A DNA stretch of 64,000 nucleotides from Gloeophyllum trabeum ATCC 11539 (GCF_000344685.1 NW_006920421.1:1176446-1240445); one strand, 5' to 3'. Shown: positions 44,699 to 56,802, numbered from the stretch's first letter. The notes: generated by a model not told the origin, from the sequence alone. A program made the numbers and translations.

Positions 44699-47180
44699 TC
44701 AAGCCAGGACTATCTCCTTCAGCTTGCCGAAGTTGGGCGTTCCGAGACCGGTGACTAGTTATAGTTAGGAACCAAGATCAACACGAGTACCGTACAAACT
44801 CAAGAAACGGAGCTTACGGGGATCCCAACCGGTTGTGGCCTGGAACAAGTCGTCGTAAGTATCCGCAAGAGCACGGCAGCTCATAGAAAAAGCTTACATT
44901 GAAACCTTGCGTTCCACAGCCAGGGTTGTTACCTTCCGTAACATCCGTAAGGCCTGCGACGCCCTTGGTATACAGGAGAGGGTTCAGGAAGCCGAGCGGC
45001 GGCAGTCCTTTGCTGAGGCGAGCGTCGTTGAGCAGAGATACGAGGCCAGCGACAGTGGGCGACGAGGCCGAAGTGCCTCCTACGTGTACTGGATTTCCCC
45101 TGTACCATACGCGGAAGTAGTCCCCTTGGGCGGAGACATCCGGGATACCCTAAGAGGTGCGACGTCAATTCTGAGCCATGAAGTCAAGGGGTATGATTGA
45201 CGTACTCTGCCGAATCTGAAATCATTGTCAAGGGTGAGTGTAGCACGGGGAGTATACAACCTCACGCTTACTTGTTGTAGAGGCCCTGGTAGGTGCCTGC
45301 AGGGAGGCGTGCAAGGTAGCTGGCCACCGCGCCGACTTGGTACAGCGGTGTCGGGAACTTACGAATACATCAGCATACTGGCTTCGCAGGAGGGACTGTG
45401 ATACGCACGACGTTGCTGAAACCTCCTCCTGTGAAGTCGACAGCCTTCTCAGGGATAGAGACCGTCGCACCGACCGCCGTGACGCTAGACAGAATCTGAA
45501 AAATCGTCCGTCTTTCACATTATTCCATAAACTCACTAAGGGCAGCTTGCAGGGAAGGCAGGTATGAAGCGAGTAGCATTGCGACCATCGTTCGTCTTGC
45601 ATTGTTGAGTAGCAGGATTAGCGTCGCCGTCACCAACGCCCCCATCGCCGGAGGAGAACAGTAAGGACACTCCACGCGCGCCTGAGGCCCGGTGCACGAT
45701 GTGAGTCCTGAATGTCTTGGTTTAGGAACTCAGAACTTACCCAGTTGAGCGAAGCTCGCGCAAGTACGGATAGCGTAACTCAGTGGAACTGCCGACACAG
45801 ACATATCAGCATGAGTGTCTATTTCAACGAGGTCGAAGAGCTACCGGTTTGCTCATCACTATCAATAGGTCGTGCGTAAGTTTTTGCCACGACATCTCGG
45901 ACGAGAGGACATCACTCACTCTCCGTAACTAGTAGAAATTGTCTGCGGAGGGTTAGGGACAGAGAGGACATATTCGAGCCACTGCCCGGATGCATGAGTG
46001 AGCAGCAAGTCCACGGAGGCCGCGTATTGTCAGACACTACGTACATCAGCATAGGGCTCGTTGGTGTTATTTACCGTCCTGAGATCGGGTATAAAAGGAG
46101 GTCTCCCTCCAGTGGACCAAAAGTAGCCAGGGGTAGGCCAGCTCAGACCGTACGCGAACTGCACGTCAAGATTGGCTTCAATGCCAGCCTCTGACAGATT
46201 CTGACTGTTTTGGCCCCCTGTGGAAGTCATACATCTCAGATATCATGATGTGCTCCAAGCTCGACGGGGCTACCTTTGATTGATGTATAATTGAAGGTAG
46301 AGCCTTCGGCCTTTGGAAGCTGATCTGCGTAGAAAGACTGCAGATCCTGGATGTTGGCATACTGTTCAAGGTAGCCCGTTATACCAATCTTATTGACGTC
46401 CGTAGCCGCGGGGGTATATCCGGTAACATTATATAGCTCCTGCAGGCACGTGAGGGTAATGGTGGAATTGCAGCTAGCGTCCACGACAGTACCCGAGGCG
46501 CTTCTGATCGATGACTCTCCAGATGAGGCGAGGGACGCTTGAGCGTCTGACCAACGGAATGTGGTGGCCAGTCCTTTGGGACGACCGAAGTAGGTCGTAG
46601 GCGTCACGAGCTCAATGTGTTCATGCATGTGGGCGGGCAGGCTGTAACTCGTGGTCCGGACAAGGGTATCACCGCTTTCAGCGTGCTTCCAGACGTGATA
46701 AGTCTACGACTGGGAAGTGAGTACAGACTCGATCACGGAGTATACCGCCCGACTTACAGTATCAAGCATCTTCTCTGCGAGGCTCACTGGAACCTTGACC
46801 ATAACCCAATCCTTCGCAGGTGAGCGAGAACAAATTGATTTCGCTATCCCGTGAGACGCTAGCCATTCATCCACCGCCTCCAGAGTCTTCGGGTGCGGCG
46901 CTACGAGGCTTTCCACTTCCTCCTTGGACAAGTGCTGTCCATACCGGTCATGGAAGGGGTCGCTTACTTCATACAGCGCCTGCTCGAGCTGCTTGAAGTT
47001 GTGTTGAGGGAGACCGAATCGCAGGTCCACGACGTGGTCTGCCGGCGCAGGGCTAACTCGGACCCATCCCCTCGGAACTTCGACCGCCTCTTTGATAGTG
47101 GGAGCGTACTTCGAGGGTGCGGCAATGACGGATGAGGTAAGTCCGAGCAGGACAGAAGACCAAGCTGCGAAGCCCTTCAT
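44699..47180 (-). CDS. Sedolisin / tripeptidyl-peptidase (S53)
   Basis: The start [20 protein letters not shown] is a signal peptide. The pro-domain follows ([58 protein letters not shown]). The mature enzyme begins near [20 protein letters not shown]. The catalytic Glu and Asp lie in [20 protein letters not shown], and the nucleophile Ser in [40 protein letters not shown] and [12 protein letters not shown] are also typical. The end reads ATTGWDPVTG, an intron and [15 protein letters not shown]. The protein is secreted, acts at acid pH and cuts tripeptides from protein N-termini. Around ten introns are visible. A TATA-like CATAAATA lies about 70 bp upstream on the minus strand (near 47250). 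Confidence 0.92.
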
Positions 47181-48755
47181 GGTGAACCCTTCAGAACAAG
47201 GACGTCTGCAGATGGTCGCCCGACACGCAACGCTGTCGCTTCCCTGTGTATTTATGTGACTCGAACCTTACGTTCATCATCAGGGCGCAGTTTCAATTGG
47301 CCAGCGGAGAAACTTGGCCGTCGGGAAGGAGATCAATAAATGACGACCTCTAGGGCCATCCTCGCTACTTCTATCACATTGCTTGCTGAATATTGGGAAT
47401 TGTCGCTCCCAACCCGCGCTCGCCGCCCTAGTTCCTAGCTCGAAAGGGGGCATCCTCTGAAAGAATAACCGGCGAGACCGTTGCCAGATGGCGCTAAGTA
47501 GTAACGACGCGAGTACTCGCTATCACTGTCAGATTCGCAATAAGCACGGTCACGTGCGGAACGCCACTATCGCGACTTCGGACTTGAAGTTGTCGACTGT
47601 CTTCAATTGGATGGCTCGCATGGAATTTCCGCAGGATATTATGCATATTGAAACTAGCCACACACTCGATATAGAGAGCGCGTTGGTCCTCGAGCGACAG
47701 TTGCCCGAAGGGCAATTCCATACCGTATAACGAGCAAAATACATCGACGATCACGCGGGCGGGCTTATGTACTATAGGTGTGGACTTTTAGATCAATTAA
47801 AGAAATTAAAGAAATTAAATCGAAGGAGAGAGAGAAAGAGAAGGGAAAGACACTCCGTTCGGGGCCCGTGAGCTTCAGAAGGGGTATATTATTGAAAGGG
47901 TATACTAGTGCTATATTCAGGGATCTCCCGTGGCTTGAATATCCCTCGAGGCTAGTTTCTTCGGTTTCCACAGCACATGAATTTTGCTTCGCAGCACTGC
48001 GCGCTATATTAACTCTCTGTATAGCTTAAGGCAAAACCTGGTGGTATTTTAAGTTTGAATGGACACCTCTATGCGTATCCCACTGCTCATGTGAATCGCA
48101 AGAAATTAAGCAACCTGGAAGTCAAAATCATATTTTTTTCGGCGGCGCTGTCGCGCCACTCACTTTATGCATCCCAACCTTAATGAACCACTTGTCATTT
48201 ACCTAACTGTAGTACTTCTACCTAGCTGTGTCCCGGATCTCACAGTACAGATATAGCTCTTCAGCCCCAATCTTGGGAGTGAAATAGCACCATAAGCGGC
48301 AAAAAGCGCATTTTTGGTCACATTCTCCAACACAATATGTCTCTTTCATTTTACAAACAATTCTGGATGGGATCGCTTCAGTAGGAAGCTTGCATGCATC
48401 GTGAAAAGGTAGGGAGGCTGGAGGATGGCATGTGCATGCGGGGCCACAAGCGTGAGAACACCTTCCGAATACAGTATAACAATTCGAAGTCCGAACTATA
48501 TCATTCAAACTCAGTTATAGATCTATTTCGCCACGCCTATAGTATAACTGCCCGCGGGCGGCCCCATCCAATGAAATGCAAGCGAGCTCCCGAATCCACA
48601 TCGGCTTCCTACGTTCCCTCAGAAGTCAGTGACTAAGTACTGCTGTCTGGTGCAGTATTGTGTCCAGTCATTTGTCAGCTGGCCGCGTTTTGCGCTACAA
48701 AACAGAATCCGCCTTTTATAATTATCATAATAGCCCGAGCCATAGTTCCTAGGTG
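47181..48755. other. Intergenic, AT-rich, upstream of sedolisin
   Basis: No gene I can support. It holds a short tandem repeat (47794-47820, unit AAATTAAAG) and a 96-codon cysteine-rich frame on the minus strand (48218-48508), described under findings. The low GC compared with its neighbours suggests old transposon debris. Confidence 0.45.
47794..47820. repeat. Short tandem repeat (AAATTAAAG, about three units)
   Basis: Three near-perfect 9-bp units in an AT-rich stretch. Confidence 0.7.
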
Positions 48756-48765
48756 GCACCAGGGC
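48756..48765. repeat. Target-site duplication of the LINE, 3' side
   Basis: GCACCAGGGC, directly next to the T run. It is identical to 56803-56812. Confidence 0.75.
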
Positions 48766-49336
48766 TTTTTTTTTATTTTAAATCCATTTAGGGTCCCGAG
48801 GGCGATGCCCGTATGTTGGACCTTGCAGTACATTAATATACAATCCTTGCTGGATGACGCAGAAAATGAGACTTAAACAAAGCGAAGCTCCCCCTCGTCT
48901 GAGGTACGGAGAATGCGGGAGACCACAGTTTGAAAATAAACAGTGGTGGCGGAGAATGGTGATGATTCAAGCAAGTGAAAAAAGAGGACAGTGATGGAGT
49001 CCTCGCCCAGCGCGTTAAAAAACCCCCGCAGGGGAAAAAGCTACTGAGCTCTTCCATCAAAGCCTGTAGGCTCTCATCGCCCCCAAAGAAGGTGAAACCT
49101 GGAGTTGGCGTGGTTCCTCCTCTTCGAGCATCCCGAATATAGATGTAGTCTTGAAAGATTAGGATGGGGGTAGTAAGCAATTATTGTTGTGATATGTTAG
49201 AGCTTGTCGTATCCGGGTCTGCAAATCGAGTGATCATCGAGGCTCATGTGGTCTTCAAGGTCTCACCGTAGCTATCCGCGAACCGTTTGGTCTGATGGAC
49301 ATAGGTCAGCAGTGGCCTGACATGATGAGTGAGTGA

Positions 49337-49663
49337 TGAAGAGTTATGGAGGCAGCAGCACGCACAGTGCACCCTACACAACTCACCTGTATTGGTTGGA
49401 TGCTGTAGCTATTAGAAAAGCTCGTATGAACGACCCTTGTCATTAGGCAGCAGAGCTGCAGGGTTTATATACACTGTGGCCCATAGGCTGACTAAGCTAC
49501 GTGGAATATCTATAATCCTACTGAGCTCCACCTATGATGTCACTGACCCACATGAGCTCTGTGCCATTGTACAATAATGGAATATACCAGAATGTTCCAG
49601 AGGGTTCTGGTACGTTCTGGTATGTTGTAGAACCTGGCAGCTAAGTCAGCGCCCAGTTCAACA
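49337..49663 (-). repeat. 3' LTR of the copia element
   Basis: 327 bp, TGTTGAAC at its start and CTCTTCA at its end on the minus strand. It matches 56319-56645 except for A/G near base 35 of the plus-strand copy. Confidence 0.93.
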
Positions 49664-49674
49664 CTCCCCCTCGC
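49664..49674 (-). other. Polypurine tract of the copia element
   Basis: On the minus strand GCGAGGGGGAG directly precedes the 3' LTR. It is the expected primer for plus-strand DNA synthesis. Confidence 0.8.
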
Positions 49675-49720
49675 TAAGTGCCGTGGGTAATCGCGCACGC
49701 AAGCGTTGGGCTGACTTAGA

Positions 49721-52700
49721 TTACTTGTAGAACCTAAGTCCGAGTTGCGCTCTGAAGCGCAGGAACTTGACATGTCCTAAGTTTTTAGTGAACATGTCTG
49801 CAGGGTTATTCTCGCCATCGATGTAGAATACTTCAACTTTTTTTCTGCTCGACGACTTCCCTGATATAGTGATAGCGAATGTCAATATGTTTAGACCTTC
49901 GCTCGGTGACTGGATTAGATGCAAGGAATATAGATCCTTGGTTGTCACCGCAAATAGGGATGGGGCCGAGTTGGTAGCCTAACTCATCGAAGAGTTGTCT
50001 AACCCATACACATTGGCGGCTACAATCACTGAGCGCCATGTACTCGGCTTCAGTGGAGGATAGCGCAACAGTTTTCTGCGCTCTCGACTGCCAACTGAAT
50101 ATACCATTGGCTAATTTAAGGAAGTAGCCGGTTTGGGACTTCCTGGTACTGGGGTCTGATGCCCAGTCCGAATCAGTGCACGCAGTAATACCAAGTCCAC
50201 TAGCACCATCAAAAGCTAGTGTGTAATTACGAGTCCCGATTAGATAGCGGCAGATATACAGCGCTTTATCTAAATGGGCTTGGGATGGATTAGCAGCAAA
50301 TTGTGCTAACTTGGTAACTGCATAGCTGATATCCGGTCGAGTTCCGAGCATAATATAGAGCAAGGAACCAATCACAGTTTGGAACCGGCTACGAAGAGTA
50401 GGATTGACCGGGCCATTGTGAGGTTCAGGTCGATAGCCTGCAGGGAGAGGAGTTGGTGCAGATTTTGCATTCTGCATGCCACAACGCTGCAGCACTTTAT
50501 CAAGGTAGGCGATCTGATCAAGATGAATCTCTCTGCCTTGCCTTGTAATGCGCATGCGTAGGAATTCCTTGACATCGCCAAGGTCCCTGCATTCCCACTT
50601 CTTCATGAATCGTGACTTAACATCTGTCACGAGAGACTTGTCCTTGCCAAAGAACAAGGCATCGTCAACATAGACGACAATAATTACCATGCGGCCATCC
50701 TTCTCCTTAAATAAGAAGATGCCAGCATCGGTAGTTAGACGTTTGCAGCCTAATTTCTCTAAAGACTCAGCAAGTGTGCACCACCAGGCAAGCCCCGCTT
50801 GCTTAAGTCCGTAGAGTGCACGGCGCAGTCTACAAACCTTGTGCTCCTGGCCTTTTGCGGCGAAGCCTTCAGGTTGTTCCATATAAATTTCCTCATCCAG
50901 TTTGCCATAAAGATAGGCATTGCGCACATCGAGTCCAGATATGTGCCAGTCCTCAAGCGCTGCTAGTGCGAGCATAAGGCGCACTGTCTCAAAGCGCACA
51001 ACTGGTGAGAATATTTGGTCAAAGTCTATACCTTCAACCTGCGAGAAGCCTTTAGCGACTAATCTCGCTTTGCGACGTCCATCTGATTTGACGTCAAATA
51101 CCCAGCGACATTTAATAACTTTACGCCCTTTAGGGCGGTCAACCAAGTCGAAGACTCTGTGCCGACGAAGTGCATCCAATTCTTTGTGGCAAGCAGCTCT
51201 CCATTCCTTCTGCTTTTCTGGTGGTAAGCGAAGGATATCGCGGTACGTCCATTCTCTGACATTGGACGTGTCTGGATCATCTGCCTCAGGCGAAATAGCC
51301 TTCAGAAGCAGGTAATTAATCAATGGTACTCCCCCTTCCCGGCATAGCTGTGCCAGAAGTAACTCATCAGCGTTGTGTTCAGACTGCTGGTCAGAGGCTT
51401 CAGGAGCGATTGGCTCATGCGAAGCACCCGGGGATTGAGCAGGAGGGTCGCGAGGTGGAGGGGCAGAGCTAGGTCCGGGAACCTGTGGCTTCTGCTTGGA
51501 CTGGCGAGGTATGCGCGACGTCTTGGGTTTTTCGCCAACTAAATCCTTCCACTTCTTGTCTGACTCAATCTCGCGATAGGTTTCTACGGGATTCCGCGAT
51601 TCACCGTAGATATTACCCGGGCGAGTTACTGGTTTCCTTTCTCTCACCGGTCTCCGCGGCTCATCTTGTGGCGCAGGATCCCCCGGAGGTGGAGAAGGCG
51701 GGTTCTCAGGCTCTCGCGCCTCAGGCTGCGCAGGTTCGTCGTCATGATCCTGGCCTGGCCCCTTTTGGGATTTAGGAGGAAGACGTGAGTCTGGCTCATC
51801 GTCATCAGTGATCCAGTCATCATCAGAATTTTCTGGTTGACTGTCAGCTGGTTTAGGCGCACTTTGCAGCCTAGTGCTTGCCCGTCGCTTTGTATTAGGG
51901 CATTTAGGGAACATAGCTTCGTCAAACAGCGCAGTAGGCTGAGTGACTATACTATTATTGGCGCGCATGAATTTGAAGCCATGGCCGCCATCAGCGACAC
52001 CAATGTAAGTCATCAGCTCAGCTTTAGGCGATAACTTATTGGGTCTGGTTTCCTTAGGCAGGTAGACGTACGCTCCGCATCCAAAGACACGTAAGTGCTT
52101 GATGTCGGGAGCTTCCTTGTTCAGGACCTCATAAGGAGTCAGCCATTGATGGCGCTTCAAAGGGGTCCGATTGTAGANNNNNNNNNNNNNNNNNNNNNNN
52201 NNNNNNNNNNNNNNNNNNNNNNNNNNNNNNNNNNNNNNNNNNNNNNNNNNNNNNNNNNNNNNNNNNNNNNNNNNNNNNNNNNNNNNNNNNNNNNNNNNNN
52301 NNNNNNNNNNNNNNNNNNNNNNNNNNNNNNNNNNNNNNNNNNNNNNNNNNNNNNNNNNNNNNNNNNNNNNNNNNNNNNNNNNNNNNNNNNNNNNNNNNNN
52401 NNNNNNNNNNNNNNNNNNNNNNNNNNNNNNNNNNNNNNNNNNNNNNNNNNNNNNNNNNNNNNNNNNNNNNNNNNNNNNNNNNNNNNNNNNNNNNNNNNNN
52501 NNNNNNNNNNNNNNNNNNNNNNNNNNNNNNNNNNNNNNNNNNNNNNNNNNNNNNNNNNNNNNNNNNNNNNNNNNNNNNNNNNNNNNNNNNNNNNNNNNNN
52601 NNNNNNNNNNNNNNNNNNNNNNNNNNNNNNNNNNNNNNNNNNNNNNNNNNNNNNNNNNNNNNNNNNNNNNNNNNNNNNNNNNNNNNNNNNNNNNNNNNNN

Positions 52701-55700
52701 NNNNNNNNNNNNNNNNNNNNNNNNNNNNNNNNNNNNNNNNNNNNNNNNNNNNNNNNNNNNNNNNNNNNNNNNNNNNNNNNNNNNNNNNNNNNNNNNNNNN
52801 NNNNNNNNNNNNNNNNNNNNNNNNNNNNNNNNNNNNNNNNNNNNNNNNNNNNNNNNNNNNNNNNNNNNNNNNNNNNNNNNNNNNNNNNNNNNNNNNNNNN
52901 NNNNNNNNNNNNNNNNNNNNNNNNNNNNNNNNNNNNNNNNNNNNNNNNNNNNNNNNNNNNNNNNNNNNNTGGTTTCCTTTCTCTCACCGGTCTCCGCGGC
53001 TCATCTTGTGGCGCAGGATCCCCCGGAGGTGGAGAAGGCGGGTTCTCAGGCTCTCGCGCCTCAGGCTGCGCAGGTTCGTCGTCATGATCCTGGCCTGGCC
53101 CCTTTTGGGATTTAGGAGGAAGACGTGAGTCTGGCTCATCGTCATCAGTGATCCAGTCATCATCAGAATTTTCTGGTTGACTGTCAGCTGGTTTAGGCGC
53201 ACTTTGCAGCCTAGTGCTTGCCCGTCGCTTTGTATTAGGGCATTTAGGGAACATAGCTTCGTCAAACAGCGCAGTAGGCTGAGTGACTATACTATTATTG
53301 GCGCGCATGAATTTGAAGCCATGGCCGCCATCAGCGACACCAATGTAAGTCATCAGCTCAGCTTTAGGCGATAACTTATTGGGTCTGGTTTCCTTAGGCA
53401 GGTAGACGTACGCTCCGCATCCAAAGACACGTAAGTGCTTGATGTCGGGAGCTTCCTTGTTCAGGACCTCATAAGGAGTCAGCCATTGATGGCGCTTCAA
53501 AGGGGTCCGATTGTAGACATGAACAGCATGGTCTACTGCAAATTCCCACCAAGATGGAGGTGAGCAGGACTCTAGCCGCATTGACTGCGCTTTGTCCATT
53601 ATAGTCCGAATAAAGCGCTCAGCACGACCATTCTGTTGGTGCGCATAAGGTGCGCTCTGTCGGATTTTTATGCCCTCATCTCTGAGCATCTCGATGAATG
53701 CATCAGATTTGTATTCTCCCCCTGCATCGGACATCCACTCCTTAATTTTCCTGCCATATTGATTTTGTACGTAGGCAAGAAATTGACGAGTCTTAGCAAT
53801 TGCAGCACCTTTGGAGCGCATATGCATGACCCATCCATAGGAGGTGTAATCGTCAAAGAAGACGATTGTGTACCGATACTTATGGTAGGAGTCTACGGGA
53901 AAAGACTTAAGATCCGAGTGAATCAACTCAAACGGTTTTTTAGCCCATAGAGTGGATGGCGGGAAAGCCTTAGAAGGCATTTTGCCTTCCGCGCATCCAG
54001 GACATACTGGGTCTTCCGATGGAAACTCCAGGTTGGTGGGGAAACCTTTAGTGTGTTCCCTAGCTTGCCGCAGGACTTCCTTAGAGGGGTGTCCCAGGCG
54101 ACGGTGCATAATCCCATAATCGACCGCATAGATCGTTGGGAATATAGAATATGCATCCGGTGCAGGAATTGTACTGACACTGTAGATAGTGTCGCCGGGC
54201 TGCCGCGGTAAAAACCTGAATAAAGGTTCACGCAATCCCTTTTCATATAGACTTATGTGTCGGTCATTTCCAGACACTTTTAGTTTATCCTGGAGCAATA
54301 CGCCGAGTGACATGAGGCGAATATTCAGGTCAGGTATATAGTATACTGGAAATAACCGAGTGGTTATGTTCCCGACGTCCTTGATATAATAATTTAGGAC
54401 TGTCGTACCAAACCCGAGTATTCGTGCAAACCCGTTCGCGGTAGACGCGGTCGCAGGTTGCTTAAATTCCTCAAAGTCGATGAAATCACTCATGTCAAAA
54501 GTGAAATGTCGAGAAGCCCCCGAATTGAGAATCCAGGTGTTACCCTGTTGTGCCTTATCTTTCCCCTTACATTTTGCACACGCAGCATAAGTTTGCGCAT
54601 GAGTGCAATATATTAAAGCCAAAGTTACAGGACTCAAGTTAAGATCTACACTACGCTGCCCTAACTGTGATGGCGCGTCAGTGGAGTCCTGTAAAGGGGA
54701 AGATAGCACGTACGAGTAGTGCTCGTCAATAAAGGCATTCTGGTCGAAGCCAGCAGCCTCCGCGATAGTGCGGTCCAGGTCTTCCTCGTCGCCGAGACTA
54801 ACAGTCTCCCCCTGGTCCTTGTCACTACCCCAGTCGATAGACTGGTTGTCGTCGTGGTCGCTGTCCGCAGCGTCATCCGCGCGAGCAACTCCTTCGAAGC
54901 GAGCGCGCTTGGACGCGCGGCTGGAGGCGACAGAGTCGGCATCCTCCATGTCAATATCCGGGTCCGGATCGACTTGCCCGACAAGAGCGTCCAAGACCTT
55001 GATATCTTCTTCGGTGGGACTTATGTCGAGGTCCCGCGCGAGCTTGAAGGCTTTCTTGATACGCTTGTTGTTGTAGTGACTAGTATCCACCGAAGGAGGC
55101 GGGTGAAACGGACCTTGCTCTTTGACCGTCCAAGTCTTGCTGCCGGTAGGCGCAATGTCGAGGACGTGAGCGATAGTCGGAGGAGGAAGGGAGACGGTCG
55201 AGGCGATCAAGACGTCGTGGGCATGGTGGTGATCGTGGTTTTGCCCTTGACGCTTCTTGCCTGCGCGCTTGCCGCGATAAGGGCGCCTTTTCCCATCTCG
55301 CGCATTGCTGCTGCTGCCCTGAGGGCGCTGCTGCTGCTGCGAAGAAAAGGAGGGATCACCCGGCTTACGCTTCACCGCCGAGATCTTGTGCGCACCTAGC
55401 TGTGTCGTCTTCTTGTTCTGGGATTGCTCCCAGGCAGTGACGACAGCCTCCCGGACTTTGTCAATGTCCATAGTCGATGTCGATCCCTGGACTAAGACTT
55501 GAACGAGGGAGTCATACCGAGGAGGGAGCGCATTGAGACAGATCAATCCCTGGAGACAGTTAGGGATGGTCTGGCTCTCAGAAGCCAAAGCGTTAAAATG
55601 CTTGGTAATCTTGGCAAAGGCGGGAGCAGGATGTTGATCGGCCGGGATCTTGGTAGTTAACGCCCCACGCAGTTCGTTATAGATGGAGGCAAGGGATGAG

Positions 55701-56128
55701 ATACCATACGTGAAACTGAGCTCCTTCCAGGTTTCTATAGCCGTTGTCTTGTCTTGAATAAGGGTGGCAACGGCAGGGGAGCATCGAAGACGAATTGTAC
55801 CGATGGTCTTGGTATTCAGTCTCCAGGCGTCTCGTGCAGAGGTATCTTCACTGGTGCTGCCGTCCTTGTAGGTGGTTACGACAGGGTCAGGCATAGTAAT
55901 TGTACCGTCACAGTGTCCCCAAAGGCCTTGGGACATGAGGTACGCCTTCATCTGTTGGGACCAGAGCGACCAGTTCGAGCCGTCGAGGACAGGGACAACA
56001 GCAATCAAATTGTTCGACATTGTTTGAGGAGCGATTGAGAGATCTGAAATCTGTATCGAGATCTTCATCAGTATCAGCGAAGCTATGCAGCCCGATAAGG
56101 GTGCACTGCTCCATGTTGTTGGCTCCAT
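49721..56128 (-). pseudogene. Copia gag-pol polyprotein, apparently inactive
   Basis: The frame starts at 56128 or at MSNNLIAVVPVLDGSNWSLW (56020), the gag domain. No CCHC zinc knuckle is seen; a Lys/Arg/His-rich stretch takes its place. The protease site reads WILNSGASRHF at 54510-54535, where the normal DSG has Asn instead of Asp (codon AAT, 54524-54526). GAG-pre-integrase (HRRLGHPS, CPGC) and integrase follow with HSDL, SDAGGEY and NGRAE. After the gap region come reverse transcriptase (VVYVDDALFFG) and RNase H (CTDSDWASDP, SSTEAEYMAL). Near the end a run of seven A (T at 49838-49844) shifts the frame after REVVEQKK; the normal ending (YIDGENNPADMFTKNL to the stop at 49721) lies in the next frame. 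Either defect would be expected to block replication unless it is a sequencing error. Confidence 0.85.
51630..53517. repeat. 548-bp duplication flanking the N run 52178-52969
   Basis: 51630-52177 and 52970-53517 are the same sequence as far as I compared. If the copy is counted once, the polyprotein frame continues from the upstream part into the downstream part without loss. This argues that the gap is a scaffolding artefact. Confidence 0.9.
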
Positions 56129-56303
56129 TAGGGAGTTACCTCAGGATTGATCATCAAGCCTGATGGCTGCTGATAACAGCGCCTACGGCGATGATCACGC
56201 ATCAAGCCACACTGCAGCCTGTGAGGGGCGCATAGGGCGGTGCACAGGTGAGCGAGGCGCAACACGCTGCAGCGAGTTACCGCGCAGACGCAAGCTGCCT
56301 TTT

Positions 56304-56315
56304 GGGCTCATAACC
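56304..56315 (-). other. Copia primer-binding site matching the tRNA-iMet anticodon loop
   Basis: The plus strand reads GGGCTCATAACC, three bases inside the 5' LTR. This is the anticodon stem-loop of fungal initiator tRNA-Met (anticodon CAT), so the element RNA is complementary to an internal part of that tRNA. Drosophila copia uses the same half-tRNA priming. Confidence 0.75.
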
Positions 56316-56318
56316 TGA

Positions 56319-56645
56319 TGAAGAGTTATGGAGGCAGCAGCACGCACAGTGCGCCCTACACAACTCACCTGTATTGGTTGGATGCTGTAGCTATTAGAAA
56401 AGCTCGTATGAACGACCCTTGTCATTAGGCAGCAGAGCTGCAGGGTTTATATACACTGTGGCCCATAGGCTGACTAAGCTACGTGGAATATCTATAATCC
56501 TACTGAGCTCCACCTATGATGTCACTGACCCACATGAGCTCTGTGCCATTGTACAATAATGGAATATACCAGAATGTTCCAGAGGGTTCTGGTACGTTCT
56601 GGTATGTTGTAGAACCTGGCAGCTAAGTCAGCGCCCAGTTCAACA
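56319..56645 (-). repeat. 5' LTR of the copia element
   Basis: 327 bp, paired with 49337-49663. Its minus-strand start should contain the promoter of the element. Confidence 0.93.
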
Positions 56646-56802
56646 GTGAGTAGCGCAGAGAGATCGGTCGCCGCACGTCGGAGTCTCTTCCTTAAGGCGT
56701 GACGTGCTGTCGCATATGCCGGACATTGGAAGAGGTAGTGACGAATGTCTTCTGGGAGTCCGGGACAGTTAGGGCAGTCTGGGGATGCGAGCTTGCCGAT
56801 GC

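Larger units (their letters stand above)
49337..56645 (-). mobile_element. Ty1/copia LTR retrotransposon
   Basis: It has two 327-bp LTRs that differ at one base by my comparison, which suggests a recent insertion. The order on the minus strand is 5' LTR, primer-binding site, gag, protease, integrase, reverse transcriptase, RNase H, polypurine tract, 3' LTR. Integrase before reverse transcriptase defines the copia group. GTGA flanks both sides (49333-49336 and 56646-56649) as the target duplication. It landed in the LINE at 48766-56802. A gap run of 792 Ns lies inside. Apparent damage in the protease and near the end of pol is described with the polyprotein. Confidence 0.95.
48766..56802 (-). 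mobile_element. 5'-truncated non-LTR retrotransposon (LINE), interrupted by copia
   Basis: On the minus strand the piece before the copia element (56802-56646) encodes RIGKLASPDCPNCPGLPEDI and RHYLFQCPAYATAR, the zinc-binding end of LINE reverse transcriptase proteins (Tad1-like). Joining it to the bases beyond the other LTR (49332 downward) keeps the frame: ATDLSALLT continues as HSSCQATADLCPSDQTVRG and a stop. A 3' untranslated region follows and ends in a 9-A tail (T run at 48766-48774). A 10-bp direct repeat GCACCAGGGC borders it (48756-48765 and 56803-56812). Without copia the insert is about 724 bp. It is a dead 5'-truncated copy made by target-primed reverse transcription. Confidence 0.8.

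Noticed and set aside
47488..47730. 80-codon plus-strand frame
   Set aside because: No known domain, no splice partners, and an equally long frame exists on the other strand.
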